Positions 35,880-46,356 are shown, counted from the first letter of the stretch. The stretch: 64,000 nucleotides of DNA from Lonicera japonica (GCA_021464415.1 CM038465.1:21607839-21671838), one strand, 5' to 3'. Program-made: numbers and translations. The notes: generated by a model from the sequence alone, not told the origin.

Positions 35880-37085
35880 GGCCAACACCCCCAAGGGTTA
35901 AGAGAGGACTGGAATCTAGAAATTCTGAGTTTTATTCTGATTTTATCAAGCATTTTATATTATCATCTTATCTCTGAAGAATTATCGAATCTATTCCCGA
36001 CACTCGACGTGTCCCGTCTCTGGAGGCGAATTCTCGGAAATATCTGAAGAAGGAGAAGATTATTATCGCCGGAGATCTCTCTGCCGTATTATATTCTCTT
36101 TCTCATTATTATTCTCGTCGGGAAGGTAAATAAAGTTTCTTCTCGTAATTAAATAAGATATTCGCATGTTGGGCTAGATTCCTAACGCGCTCGAAAAATA
36201 GGTCTACCTGTGTACTTGTTTTATTTCTGTTGTCTTGTCCACGTTTTATTTGAATAAACTTATTGCCAAGTTATAAATAGCCTACCGTTTTCAAAACAAA
36301 AGACCCTGATAAAACCATTTGCAAAACCAGAAGAGTAAGTATGTTATCGTCCGGATAAAAATTCTATTTTCAAAACCCAGACTGATACGACTTATCTAGG
36401 AATTAGAATCAACATATCCTGTCTTCTCTATAGACTGTGACGTGATTGATAACTCTCCCCAAAGAGTTCTAGTTCCATATTAAATTAGTCCCGACATAGA
36501 TCCGAACTTTTACAAAAGTAAACACAACACGAGAAAACCGTCATTATCTGGGGAAATAATACGGGATACTCTTTCAAAATAAAAGGTTTTGTCACTTGTA
36601 TTTACACCTTTTAAATAAAAACATCGGATCTCGGAACACAAAGGTTTTCATCACTTTCCCGTTTTCCCCCAGAAATTAGGGTTTTCATTTGAAGAGTAGT
36701 AGACTGTCAGTAAAAGCATCCAAGTTTTTCAACATAGAATAAACATATAAAGACCACTAGAGACCGAAAGGGCGGAATGGGTGCTTAACACCTTCCCAAA
36801 CCGTAATATAGTTCCCGAACCCTATAGAATCCTGGTTTCGCAGACAAATGTGTAAAGAAAGGCTTATCTGTAGCCTTTCCCCTTACACAACCCTTTTTGT
36901 CCGTTTTCTCGTAAAACGTACTGGCGACTCTGAACGAATCCCTTTGCATCTAGAATAGACGTAGGGACACATGATAAGAATCATCAAACAACTCCAAGCA
37001 AATGGAGCAACGGAATTCGTTCCGACGCTTCAGACGCCCAACGAGCGGGGACGAGACCCGGGGGTCGCATTTGCGGATTCTCACA

Positions 37086-37106
37086 GTGGCGACTCTGCTG
37101 GGGACC
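37086..37106 (+). other. Tat-type primer binding site
   Basis: GTGGCGACTCTGCTGGGGAC begins directly after the LTR. This PBS type is typical of Tat/Ogre elements, where it has been assigned to tRNA-Arg; I cannot verify the tRNA here. Confidence 0.8.
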
Positions 37107-37837
37107 ACTAGAGAACTAGACTCTTATATGTGGACTTTCGTTTATCTATTTGAACACTTGCTTTTCCTGCTTTCCCTACTTATGTTAATTGATTGAGAAG
37201 AAACATTTTTTTAGAAAAAGGGAATTTTTCAAAAATACGTAATCAAGATAATGATATTTGTAAACCCAACCTTTTTCACACGCACTATCACAAATCATGC
37301 ATTGGTTCTACGAGTGTGAATTTACCCCAAACCCTCGGAAGTATTATAAGTGAGTAGGGAGTTGGCTTGCTTGGGCCAACATAAACCGAAAGCATTTACT
37401 TCCGCTCTCCTTGGCCAAGTACGCCCCCGAGGTATATCGAGTGACGAGAACACTCACGTACCCGGGAAGTATATCAAAAGATTCTTGCACGTACCCGCCC
37501 CTGGGGTATATCGCAAGGTCTTGCCAAAAAGGAGGGAGCCTGAAGCCTTAACCGTTCGTACACCTGCGCTGCATATAAGATCGAGTCGAGTTAAAACACT
37601 TGTCAAACAGCCGTAGAGGATGTACCACTTTACGGCTTACTTTTCGACACCCTTTTTAAAATTCGAGGCTCTTCTCGGCAATTTTTAGTGGTTCTTTTGG
37701 CAAAAATCGAGTCGCATCACAGTCTTCCTTCATCTTCGCCACGTGATTTTCGTCTACAGTCGTGAAGCAACAACAGACTGGAAGGTTGGGCCGGCCGTGA
37801 TCACACCGGAAGACTAGTAAGACCAAGCACACCTGAA
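37107..37837 (+). other. Tat-type leader
   Basis: Untranslated stretch between PBS and gag ATG. It has three diverged GTACCCGCCC/GGTATATCG-type repeats (37420-37520). No convincing upstream ORF. Confidence 0.5.
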
Positions 37838-40800
37838 ATGGCCGATGAACGCGAGAATCGAGAGACAGATCAGAGCCGAGCCGAGGCATCATCAGCTCAG
37901 CCAACCCTAGCCGAAATGCACCGTTTACTCATGACCGTCAGCAGGGATCTGGCAAATCTCACGAACGAGCAACAGGGTACCCGAATCCGAATAGAAGAAT
38001 TGTCAGCCGAACGAACTGCACCACCGGGGTTTGATCGACTACCACCGAATCGTGATCCGAACCAAGGACAGTCTTCACAGGTACTCCCCCCAGTTCAAGG
38101 AACCGATCCACCCCAAACGGGCCCTATCGTAGCTGGTCCTGTTCAAACCGACCCCAACAATCAGAACCAATGGGCCCCAGATTCAGGCCCCACTTACCAA
38201 CAGCAAGAGCCACCCATAGTCTGGCCGCAACCCCAAGTACAACCCGGCTTTGACCCCCACTATCAACCATGGCCACAAGTTCCTGCAAGACCCATTCCAC
38301 CACCGGCCCCAGCAGCCCTCCCTAATGAATACCCAGACATCAACCGACTTCGGGCAGTATATGCAGAATCGGTAATAGCGCGAGAACAGCCCGACGAGGT
38401 GTCAAGAGAGAGTGAGGAAATGAAGAAGCTGAAAGAGCAGATGAGAGTCCTACAGAAGGGGGTGTCCCTAATAAAAGGAGCAGATGAGATCACAGACATG
38501 AATGCCTTCTCCCTATACCCAGAAGCAAGATTACCCCAGGGATTCAAACTCCCTTCCATCACCAAATTCACTGGAACCACGCCCCCTAAAACCCATCTAC
38601 AGTCCTACATCAGATCCATGCAAGTGTCCGGTTGTGGAGAGCCGGAATTAGCACAGGCCTTTCACATGACTCTCACGGGGGCCGCCCTGGGATGGTTTTT
38701 TGGTCTAGAAAGGCATCACACGCAGACTTGGGGAGATATCGTCAAGGAATTTATGACCAAATACGGGTCCAACGAAGATTTGGAAATTACCCGTAAACAC
38801 CTGGAAATGGCCAAACAGGGCGAGAAAGAAAGCTTCAGCGACTTTGTCACTCGCTGGAGGGAGATGGCCTCCCAAATGTCCAAACGACCCGATGAAGAAG
38901 AACAGCTGGAAATCATTCAGAAGAACTTCACTCCAGCCGTACTGAGTTGCATGGGAAAGCATGTATTCCCACACTTCAGGGCCCTGTTGAGTATGGGGTC
39001 ACAAGTAGAGGAAGAATTGGCCAAGAAAGCTGAAACCGATACCAAGAAAGCCGCTTACATCGGGAAAAAGACGGCCACTACCGCCGTGAACCAAATAAGC
39101 TCATACCCCTATCAACAGAACCCTTTTCAACAACCACAACAACCACCTCTGATGAGTTGGCCCGCACAAGGAGGCCCTTCAAACACCGAGGACAAGAAAA
39201 GGAGAAACTTCTGCACCCTCCCCACTACACTGGTAAAAAGTCTGGAGCTGCTTCGCAAGGCCGGACTAATCACCCCACTCAACCCGCGCCCTCCACCAAA
39301 TCCTATTCCAAGTACCTGGAAAATGAATGAGAATTGTGCGTATCATCAAGCTGCAGGGCATGACACGGAGCGTTGTTTGGCCCTTCGTCATCGTATTCAA
39401 GACCTCATTGAAGCCGGAACCATCCCCGCACCCGGCGGACCCAATGTTGTCAACAATCCACTCCCTAACCATGCTCCACCTGCAGGAATCAATGCCTTAA
39501 CCACTGATGAAGAAGGCTTTGACCCCGTAAGGTTCATACGAGATGACCCAGTCTACAGGGCACCCGTTGTACTGCCAGCAAAAACCCAAGTTACCCCGGG
39601 CCTCAATCCCATAATTGACCAATGGATGGCCAAAATGAACTTCCTACCCGGGCAGGGTTTAGGAAAGACGAATCAGGGGATCTCACAGCCGCTTGCAATC
39701 AAAACCAATCCCGGAAAATCTGGGATAGGATGGACCCAGAATAAGAAGAAACAGTCATGGAAATCCCAAAACAGGGAGACAATCTGTATGACAGAAACCT
39801 CCCCCGGGACTTTTAGTTGGTCGACAGAGCCGGAATCGTCAGAAGCTTCAGAGGAATCAGACCCGGCATCCCTTTGGATTCAACAGATCACCCGTTCAGG
39901 AAGGGTATATCAACCACCACCGACGGATGCTGAGAAAACACTACCACCTAAGGAAATGGGAGAAGATAGAGTGCTTGAGCAGTTGAAGAAGACCCAGGCA
40001 CACATCACCATTTGGGGCCTCTTGGTTGCCTCCAAACCCCACATGACCGCTTTCATCAAACTTCTGGACGAGGCCGTGATATCACCAAACTCCACACCCG
40101 AACAACTGCCAAACATGATCGGGTCGCTTACAATCCAAAGAAGTCTGTCATTTTCAGATGAGGATCTGTCTCCATTGGGGAGGAAACACAGCCTGGCTCT
40201 CCATATCACTGTCCGAACCCGAGGAAAGATTTTGCCACAAGTCCTTATCGACAATGGGTCAACCATAAACGTCTGCCCCTTGAAGACCGCTAGATGCCTG
40301 GGTATCTTGGATTCAGAGCTTTCTCCATCCGCCGTGACTGTCAGGGCCTACGACAATACCAGAAGGGCCGTTCTAGGTTCTCTGAAGCTCGATCTCATGG
40401 TTGGTCCCGAAAACTTTCCAGCCGACTTCCAAATCATAGATATTCCCTCCAGTTTTAACCTCCTGCTGGGAAGAGCGTGGCTACACGACATAGGAGCACT
40501 CCCCTCCTCCTTGCACCAAAAGATCAAGATACCGTTTGAAGGGAACATAATTACCATCCAAGGAGATCCTGAAAGGACCTTGGCGGATATGGAGTTACCA
40601 GTTTTAGGAATCGGGAGCCAGAGCATACAGTTGGGAGGCTTTTCTTACGAGCCTCAAGTGCAAACTCTTAGCACCCAGACAATCAGGTATCTTCCCCCTG
40701 ACAATATCCACGGTCTCAGCACCAAGATTACAAATATGTTGAGAATGATGAAATACTTGCCTGGAGCCGGTCTGGGAATAGGACAACCAGGACTACTTCA

Positions 40801-43501
40801 AGCATTGGAACCAGTAGCAAGGTACGAGAGGGAAGGTTTGGGGTACCAACACACTGAGGAAGACGATCAGCAAAAAGGGGGTCGGGGGCATCAATATCCG
40901 AGTTTCAGCTCCTTGAACGGGTTTTTTGTCAAAGAAGGAGAGGACTTTCCCTTTTGCGGTTTTCAGGAACCTTGGAGAAACAGCGACGGAGAGAGCCTAC
41001 CAGGATGGGAAATCTTCTATGAAGAGGACATATATGTCAAAGAAAGCATCGAACACAGTTTCTCCACCAAACTAACAATCGGGTTGAAAGAAGAAAATGA
41101 AGACAAGACAGATAAGGAAGAAGAAATGATCGGAGATCTCTTCGACATCATGGCACTAGGGGATGACGAGCCAAGGGATGACCCCGTACACCTGATATAC
41201 GCTGATCCAGACTACCAAAGAAAAGGGGAAATGAGTGAAATTGTAAGGGTGAGAGGTGAGAGTGAAAGAAAGGCTAGGAAAGAGCCACTCCTAGATTTAC
41301 TTTTTAAACTTATACCTGTAAACACTCTTATCAATGAAGAAAACTCTGTTTTACGTTATCCTGTTATTTGTAATCCTGTAATAGCTTATAAGGAGTTAGA
41401 AAGACTAAACGAACACCCTGAACGGGAGGAACAGCGTATACAGAGCGAGGAAGGAGACACTCTTGAAATTAACCTCGGGACAGAAGAGGAAAGAAAGGAG
41501 GTCCGCATCGGGGCAAGTCTGAGTGAAGCAGAAAAAGAGGAATTCACACAAATTCTGAAAGAGTACGTGGATGTCTTCGCCTGGTCTTATGCTGATATGC
41601 CAGGATTGAACAGTCAGATAGTCATGCACGAGATACATACCAAGCCGGAGTTCAGACCTGTCAAGCAAAAGTTAAGGAAACTTACGCCAGAATGGTCCCT
41701 GAAAGTAAAGGAAGAAGTAATGAAACAACTGAGTGTAGGGTTTTTACGAGTGATCGATTACCCTTCATGGTTAGCCAACATTGTGCCCGTTCCAAAGGCA
41801 AATGGGAAGGTCCGCATGTGTGTGGATTACCGGGATCTTAACAAAGCTTGTCCGAAAGACGATTTTCCATTGCCCAACATTGATTTGATAATAGATAACA
41901 CTGCAAATCACGCCCTAAAGTCATTTGTGGATGGTTTTGCCGGGTATAACCAGATCAAAATGCACCCGGATCACCAGGAGAAAACTGCATTCATCACACC
42001 ATGGGGAACATACTGCTACACCGTTATGCCATTTGGGCTGAAGAACGCTGGGGCAACCTATCAAAGAGCGGCCACCGCTATCTTCCACGATATGATCCAC
42101 AAAGAAGTAGAGGTGTACGTGGACGACATGATAATCAAATCAAAGGAGAGGGAAGGTCACATACCAGCCCTGCGAACCTTCTTCGACCGGCTCCGCCAGT
42201 ACCAGATGAGACTCAATCCGCAGAAATGTGTGTTCGGGGTGACCAAGGGAAAACTCCTAGGTTATGTTGTTAGTAAGGGAGGAATCGAGGTAGACCCTGC
42301 CAAGGTTCAAGCTATCCAAGAAATGCCTAAACCTCGTACCGAGAAAGAAGTCCGAGGATTTTTGGGTAATCTGCAGTACATCAGTAGGTTCATCTCTCAG
42401 CTCACTCAGACTTGCGAGCCCATCTTCAAGCTCCTGAGGAAATCTTCACCAGGAGAGTGGGACGGTCAGTGCCAAGAAGCTTTTGATAGAATCAAAGAAT
42501 ATCTCTCCAACCCCCCAGTTTTAGCCCCACCACAAATCGGACTACCCTTAATTTTATACCTAACCGTCACTGATTCAGCCGCGGGAGCAATGCTAGCCCA
42601 GCACCTGATTGATACCCGGAAAGAGCAGGCCATCTACTTCCTCAGCAAAAAACTGTCCCCATTTGAGATAAACTACACACCATTGGAGAAATCATGTACC
42701 GCTCTCGTCTGGGTAACGCAGAAACTACGACACTACATGCTAGTCTTCTCAGTCATCTTGACATCCCGGATTGATCCGTTGAAATACCTCTTCGAGAAAC
42801 CGGCTCTCTCGAACCGAATGGCAAAATGGCTGTTTTTACTCTTCGAATTCGACATCACCTACATGACCCAGAAGGCGGTCAAAGGCAAGATCATAGCTGA
42901 TTACCTGGCCCACAATCCAGTATTGGGGGACGTGCTGGAAGAAGCCGAGTTCCCAGATGAAACCATCATGAATGTCGAGGTTGATGAAGACTGGAAGTTG
43001 TACTTTGACGGGGCCGCCAATCGGAATGGAAACGGGATAGGTATCCTGTTAGTCTCTCCAGACCAAACTCACTCCCCGGTATCATATCGACTGGACTTCT
43101 TCTGCACCAACAACATGGCTGAATATGAAGCCTGCATACTCGGGTTAGAGATCGCTCTTCAAAGGGGTATAAGGAGGATACAGGTATACGGAGATTCAGC
43201 ACTAGTGGTTCACCAGGTTCTGAAAGAATGGAAGATCAGAGATGAGAAATTAGTCCCTTACCTCGCCCGACTGGAGGATGTCGCAGGAAAGTTCAAACAT
43301 ACGGAGTTTTACTATCTCCCCAGGTCTCAGAACAGTTTTGCTGACGCACTGGCAACCCTGGCATCTATGATCGATATCCCGGAAGGAATGGAAGAAATAA
43401 CTCTTACGGTGCAGAAGAAGGCAGAACCAGCACACTGCACGGCTTTGGAGGTAGAGAATGAAGGGGAAGGGGATTCAACCGCTTGGTTTTACGATATCTG
43501 A
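37838..43501 (+). CDS. Gag-protease-RT-RNase H-aRNase H polyprotein (to TGA)
   Basis: The ATG at 37838 opens 1,887 uninterrupted codons. Rough residues: proline/glutamine-rich N-terminus 1-240; capsid (Retrotrans_gag: SYIRSMQVSG...FSDFVTRWREMASQMS) 245-400; CAYHQAAGHDTERC knuckle-like motif near 500; G-patch-like glycine motifs FLPGQGLGK (about 605) and YLPGAGLGIGQPG (about 972); protease VLIDNGSTINV (about 805; DNG in place of DSG); RT 1290-1500 with VDYRDLNKACPKDDFPLP and VYVDDMIIK (1426); RNase H (1570-1690); archaeal-type RNase H LYFDGAANRNGNGIGILL with YEACILGLEIAL and GDSALVV (1720-1850), diagnostic of Tat elements. The TGA at 43499-43501 separates it from integrase, which continues in the same frame. 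All domains look intact. Confidence 0.93.
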   Translation: MADERENRETDQSRAEASSAQPTLAEMHRLLMTVSRDLANLTNEQQGTRIRIEELSAERTAPPGFDRLPPNRDPNQGQSSQVLPPVQGTDPPQTGPIVAGPVQTDPNNQNQWAPDSGPTYQQQEPPIVWPQPQVQPGFDPHYQPWPQVPARPIPPPAPAALPNEYPDINRLRAVYAESVIAREQPDEVSRESEEMKKLKEQMRVLQKGVSLIKGADEITDMNAFSLYPEARLPQGFKLPSITKFTGTTPPKTHLQSYIRSMQVSGCGEPELAQAFHMTLTGAALGWFFGLERHHTQTWGDIVKEFMTKYGSNEDLEITRKHLEMAKQGEKESFSDFVTRWREMASQMSKRPDEEEQLEIIQKNFTPAVLSCMGKHVFPHFRALLSMGSQVEEELAKKAETDTKKAAYIGKKTATTAVNQISSYPYQQNPFQQPQQPPLMSWPAQGGPSNTEDKKRRNFCTLPTTLVKSLELLRKAGLITPLNPRPPPNPIPSTWKMNENCAYHQAAGHDTERCLALRHRIQDLIEAGTIPAPGGPNVVNNPLPNHAPPAGINALTTDEEGFDPVRFIRDDPVYRAPVVLPAKTQVTPGLNPIIDQWMAKMNFLPGQGLGKTNQGISQPLAIKTNPGKSGIGWTQNKKKQSWKSQNRETICMTETSPGTFSWSTEPESSEASEESDPASLWIQQITRSGRVYQPPPTDAEKTLPPKEMGEDRVLEQLKKTQAHITIWGLLVASKPHMTAFIKLLDEAVISPNSTPEQLPNMIGSLTIQRSLSFSDEDLSPLGRKHSLALHITVRTRGKILPQVLIDNGSTINVCPLKTARCLGILDSELSPSAVTVRAYDNTRRAVLGSLKLDLMVGPENFPADFQIIDIPSSFNLLLGRAWLHDIGALPSSLHQKIKIPFEGNIITIQGDPERTLADMELPVLGIGSQSIQLGGFSYEPQVQTLSTQTIRYLPPDNIHGLSTKITNMLRMMKYLPGAGLGIGQPGLLQALEPVARYEREGLGYQHTEEDDQQKGGRGHQYPSFSSLNGFFVKEGEDFPFCGFQEPWRNSDGESLPGWEIFYEEDIYVKESIEHSFSTKLTIGLKEENEDKTDKEEEMIGDLFDIMALGDDEPRDDPVHLIYADPDYQRKGEMSEIVRVRGESERKARKEPLLDLLFKLIPVNTLINEENSVLRYPVICNPVIAYKELERLNEHPEREEQRIQSEEGDTLEINLGTEEERKEVRIGASLSEAEKEEFTQILKEYVDVFAWSYADMPGLNSQIVMHEIHTKPEFRPVKQKLRKLTPEWSLKVKEEVMKQLSVGFLRVIDYPSWLANIVPVPKANGKVRMCVDYRDLNKACPKDDFPLPNIDLIIDNTANHALKSFVDGFAGYNQIKMHPDHQEKTAFITPWGTYCYTVMPFGLKNAGATYQRAATAIFHDMIHKEVEVYVDDMIIKSKEREGHIPALRTFFDRLRQYQMRLNPQKCVFGVTKGKLLGYVVSKGGIEVDPAKVQAIQEMPKPRTEKEVRGFLGNLQYISRFISQLTQTCEPIFKLLRKSSPGEWDGQCQEAFDRIKEYLSNPPVLAPPQIGLPLILYLTVTDSAAGAMLAQHLIDTRKEQAIYFLSKKLSPFEINYTPLEKSCTALVWVTQKLRHYMLVFSVILTSRIDPLKYLFEKPALSNRMAKWLFLLFEFDITYMTQKAVKGKIIADYLAHNPVLGDVLEEAEFPDETIMNVEVDEDWKLYFDGAANRNGNGIGILLVSPDQTHSPVSYRLDFFCTNNMAEYEACILGLEIALQRGIRRIQVYGDSALVVHQVLKEWKIRDEKLVPYLARLEDVAGKFKHTEFYYLPRSQNSFADALATLASMIDIPEGMEEITLTVQKKAEPAHCTALEVENEGEGDSTAWFYDI

Positions 43502-44728
43502 AACCTGCTGAAGAACCATCAGTATCCTGAGAAAACAGACAAGAAAACACGGGTCACGCTCAGAAGATTAGCATCAGGGTTCATACTTTGTGCCGGAAGA
43601 TTGTATAAAAGGAACTACGACGGGACTCATCTTCAATGCCTCACCGAAAGAGAATCAGTCAGGGTAATGGATCAGATACATGGGGGCGATTGCGGACCTC
43701 ATATGAGCGGACATACACTTGCCCGCAAAATCATCAGACAAGGTTATTTTTGGTCTACTCTGCAAACTGACTGCGCTAATCACGTACGCCGTTGTCACAA
43801 GTGCCAAATTTATGCTAAATCCCAGAAGCTTCCTCCAAAAGAGTTGTACACCATGACTGCTCCCTGGCCTTTCGCAACCTGGGGAATCGACGTCATTGGG
43901 AAGATCTCGCCCAAAGCCAGCAACGGCCATGAATTCATACTAGTGGCCATCGACTACTTCACCAAATGGGTAGAAGCCGAGTCTTACCAGACCCTGGACG
44001 CCAAAAGAGTAGCCCGATTCATCAAAAGGAATATCGTTTGCCGATATGGGGTCCCACACGAGTTCATCTCAGATAACGGCACCCACTTCGAAGGAGAAGC
44101 TAATACCATCATGGAAGAATACGGTATTACCAGACACAGGTCTTCGCCATACAGGCCACAAACCAACGGGGCAGTTGAAGCCGCCAATAAAAATTTGAAG
44201 AATATCCTAAGTAAGATGACCGACACCTGTCGAGACTGGCCAGAAAAATTACCTTATGCATTGTGGGGATATCGCACCACCGAGAGGGTCTCCACCGGGG
44301 CAACCCCGTTCTCTCTTACATACGGGATGGAAGCAGTCCTCCCTGTTGAGTTAGAAGTCCCCTCCCTCAGGGTAATACTAGAAAATCAAGTCAATGAACT
44401 GGAGTGGGTCCATGCACGTTATAACGAGCTAGCCCTACTAGATGAAAAGAGGTTGAAAGCCGCGTACCACCATCAGGGGTATCAGAAGAGAATCGCTCGA
44501 GCATTTAACCGGAAGGTGAGGACTCGGGGTATCAATGAGAACGATATCGTATTGAAAGAAATTCGAGAACCAGCCAGAGATCCGAGGGGTAAGTTCGGGC
44601 AGAAGTGGACAGGGCCGTACATCGTCAAAGAAATCGATACAGGAGGTGCCGCCATACTCACTGATTTGGATGGGCAGTTACTACATTCACCAGTCAACAT
44701 GGATCGACTAAAGAAGTATTATCAGTAG
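43502..44728 (+). CDS. Integrase, in frame after the TGA
   Basis: Open from directly after the TGA to TAG at 44726-44728; the first ATG is at 43601 (375 codons), but homology to the RNase H-integrase spacer (KTRVTLRRLASGF, LYKRNYDGTHL) begins upstream of it, so the ancestral protein was continuous with 37838-43498. H2C2 zinc region (GPHMSGHTLARKIIRQGYFW, CHKCQ); core D in TWGIDVIGK, D in FISDNGTHF, E in RPQTNGAVEAANKNLK; C-terminal region ending in KWTGPYIVKEI and SPVNMDRLKKYY. All three catalytic residues are present. Without readthrough or reinitiation integrase would not be made. Confidence 0.9.
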   Translation, partial: NLLKNHQYPEKTDKKTRVTLRRLASGFILCAGRLYKRNYDGTHLQCLTERESVRVMDQIHGGDCGPHMSGHTLARKIIRQGYFWSTLQTDCANHVRRCHKCQIYAKSQKLPPKELYTMTAPWPFATWGIDVIGKISPKASNGHEFILVAIDYFTKWVEAESYQTLDAKRVARFIKRNIVCRYGVPHEFISDNGTHFEGEANTIMEEYGITRHRSSPYRPQTNGAVEAANKNLKNILSKMTDTCRDWPEKLPYALWGYRTTERVSTGATPFSLTYGMEAVLPVELEVPSLRVILENQVNELEWVHARYNELALLDEKRLKAAYHHQGYQKRIARAFNRKVRTRGINENDIVLKEIREPARDPRGKFGQKWTGPYIVKEIDTGGAAILTDLDGQLLHSPVNMDRLKKYYQ

Positions 44729-44852
44729 GTGTGGCATATAACAAGAACTACGTAAACCTGAGCCCCAACTCAAAACTTTTTGTTCTTTATAAAAATCAAA
44801 AAGGGGAACGTAGGCAACCTGAGAAGTGACTTCAGGCCCGGTTTAAACTTTG

Positions 44853-44867
44853 TAAATAAATTTATTT
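44853..44867. terminator. Palindromic bidirectional poly(A) signal candidate
   Basis: AAATAAATTTATTT gives AATAAA on both strands, 125 bp after the sense pol stop and about 90 bp after the antisense ORF stop (44952). It is well placed to end both convergent transcripts. Confidence 0.45.
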
Positions 44868-44951
44868 CCCACAAGCAGTCCCTCATATATTATTAAAAGG
44901 TGGTTCAGAACACCGAAGGTTACAAAAGAGACATAACAAATACGAAAGAAA

Positions 44952-46208
44952 CTAATCCCTAGGGGTTGGCCACACTGGGTCCTCAATAGCCAAATCGATC
45001 CGAGCTTCGTCCAAGATCTGATATGCAAAGACAATATTATCATCAGTAGCCTCCGTATCCATGAACCGGAACCACTCCATTTGAAAGGGGTCGTCGATCA
45101 GTTCTCCTTCCAGAGATTGCCAGCAAGAGCGGATGATATCAGCCCGGAGGGGCCGGGTAATACCAAAACGGGCATAATTGAACTGACAAGTCAGTCGAGC
45201 ACGCCACATCCTCTCTACCGATAAAGAAACATGTGGGGTCACAAATTTAGACTCAGAAGAGAAGTTGTTCAGACCAAGGGGAACCTCCTGAGGAATGTTA
45301 AACTGTCGAAGAAGACGCCCAGGGAGATAAAAGGAAGTAAACCAGAGCCCGCGGAGCCGAACGTAGTTCTGACCCCCAGTACTAAGTACCATCTTCCTCA
45401 GCTTCCACCAAGGAATGTTCCACCGGATAGCCCGAAAGTTCTCCGAAAACCACACCGTCCAATCAGAGGAAGACATGGTCAAAACACCAAAGAGAGGCCG
45501 ATGGAAGAAATGAGTCGGATTGTCGAGCCGAACTCCGCTGAAACCCACCGATCGAAAGCGCTCTAGCAGCCACATGTATAGCAGACGCGGGCTCCCCCGA
45601 AAGAAGGGCAAGGCCCCCCGTTGAACATCATCAAGACCATTCAGGGTCTCTGCAAGAATGATCGGCACTATAGACTCCCCATTCCTAGCCTGGTAAATCA
45701 GACTCAAGATAGTCGGATCAACACGGGAAGAACCCGTCACCAGCAGCATATCAGAAACCAGGCAAATCAGGGCCGCTGCAGTACGCCCCACGCCGTAAGA
45801 GGCCCTATCTTCATAACGATGAAAGAACCTCACCATTTTGTGGAGGTCAAGGAGCCCGTCGACAATGAAACCATCGCAGGCCGCTTGGGGAATGGCTAAC
45901 AGAGCAATTAGCATGTCGCGGGGACCGATTCCTTCTATAGGAACTGCCATCGGGAGACGAACGTCAGAACGTAACAGCCAGGAGAACTCCTCATAGGTCG
46001 GGCAGAGCTCATCTAGTCCAAAATAGAAGAGATGGTCCGCAGGACTCCAGAAATACAAGGCACCTAACAGAAAGGAGAAATCTACAGGACGATGGCACCA
46101 GCCCGCCAAAGGACTGAATGCACCAAAGTTCAAACCATTTTCAGAAGATATCAGAGCATCTCGAGCTTTAACATAAGAAAAATTAGAGTTGGTACGGTAG
46201 GAAGACAT
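44952..46208 (-). CDS. Antisense gene A: DUF7745-like protein, 418 aa
   Basis: Single intact frame, ATG 46208, stop 44952, opposite to gag-pol. It reads DHLFYFGLDELCPTYEEFSW, AAALICLVSDMLLVTGSS, then IVPIILAETLNGLD and RGSPRLLYMWLLERF. The order E-x-x-PTxEEY/F, a helical block, PxILAETxxxL and AxLLYxWxxxxF is that of DUF7745 proteins, often found in plant transposons and distantly like the plant mobile domain. Function unknown; no catalytic motif is evident. Promoter: TATAAATA at 46254-46247, only about 39 bp before the ATG, preceded by three TGTCGCGCGACA-type palindromes. It lies tail-to-tail with pol and downstream of antisense gene B. Family by pattern recognition only. Confidence 0.8.
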   Translation of the reverse strand: MSSYRTNSNFSYVKARDALISSENGLNFGAFSPLAGWCHRPVDFSFLLGALYFWSPADHLFYFGLDELCPTYEEFSWLLRSDVRLPMAVPIEGIGPRDMLIALLAIPQAACDGFIVDGLLDLHKMVRFFHRYEDRASYGVGRTAAALICLVSDMLLVTGSSRVDPTILSLIYQARNGESIVPIILAETLNGLDDVQRGALPFFRGSPRLLYMWLLERFRSVGFSGVRLDNPTHFFHRPLFGVLTMSSSDWTVWFSENFRAIRWNIPWWKLRKMVLSTGGQNYVRLRGLWFTSFYLPGRLLRQFNIPQEVPLGLNNFSSESKFVTPHVSLSVERMWRARLTCQFNYARFGITRPLRADIIRSCWQSLEGELIDDPFQMEWFRFMDTEATDDNIVFAYQILDEARIDLAIEDPVWPTPRD

Positions 46209-46246
46209 TTTGGAGAGGTGTGGGGATGAAGGAAGGAAGATGGGTG

Positions 46247-46254
46247 TATTTATA
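46247..46254 (-). promoter_or_regulatory. TATA box of antisense gene A
   Basis: Minus-strand TATAAATA, identical in core to the LTR TATA box; implies a very short 5' UTR of roughly 15 bases. Confidence 0.65.
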
Positions 46255-46280
46255 GCAAAAAAGAGGGTCCTGTACCTGTT

Positions 46281-46356
46281 TGTCGCGCAACAAACCCATT
46301 TTCAGGGGGAAGTGTCGCGCGACAAACCCATGACCAGGAGGGATTGTCGCGCGACA
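46281..46356 (-). promoter_or_regulatory. Palindrome cluster at antisense gene A promoter (3 copies)
   Basis: TGTCGCGCAACA at 46281-46292 (one mismatch), TGTCGCGCGACA at 46313-46324 and 46345-46356, with regular 32-bp spacing, the nearest ending 26 bp from the TATA box. Each is followed on the plus strand by AACCCAT or similar. Confidence 0.8.

Larger units (their letters stand above)
35408..37085 (+). repeat. Tat-type 5' LTR
   Basis: 1,678 bp. Promoter region 35517-35879 (palindrome array and TATA box), then a long R/U5 containing CCTTTCCCC and a CTGGCGACT-like copy of the PBS motif near 36921. Compared with the right LTR it lacks one 21-bp array unit and has GGGCT near 36170. Confidence 0.95.

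Noticed and set aside
35562..35977. Overlapping frames on both strands within the LTR (and 53416-53990)
   Set aside because: Palindromic, repeat-rich promoter DNA lacks stops in several frames; both LTRs give the same pattern and no protein family is recognisable.
45231..45566. Plus-strand frame of 111 codons opposite antisense gene A
   Set aside because: Shadow of the DUF7745-like frame; the minus-strand reading has coherent motifs, this one has none.
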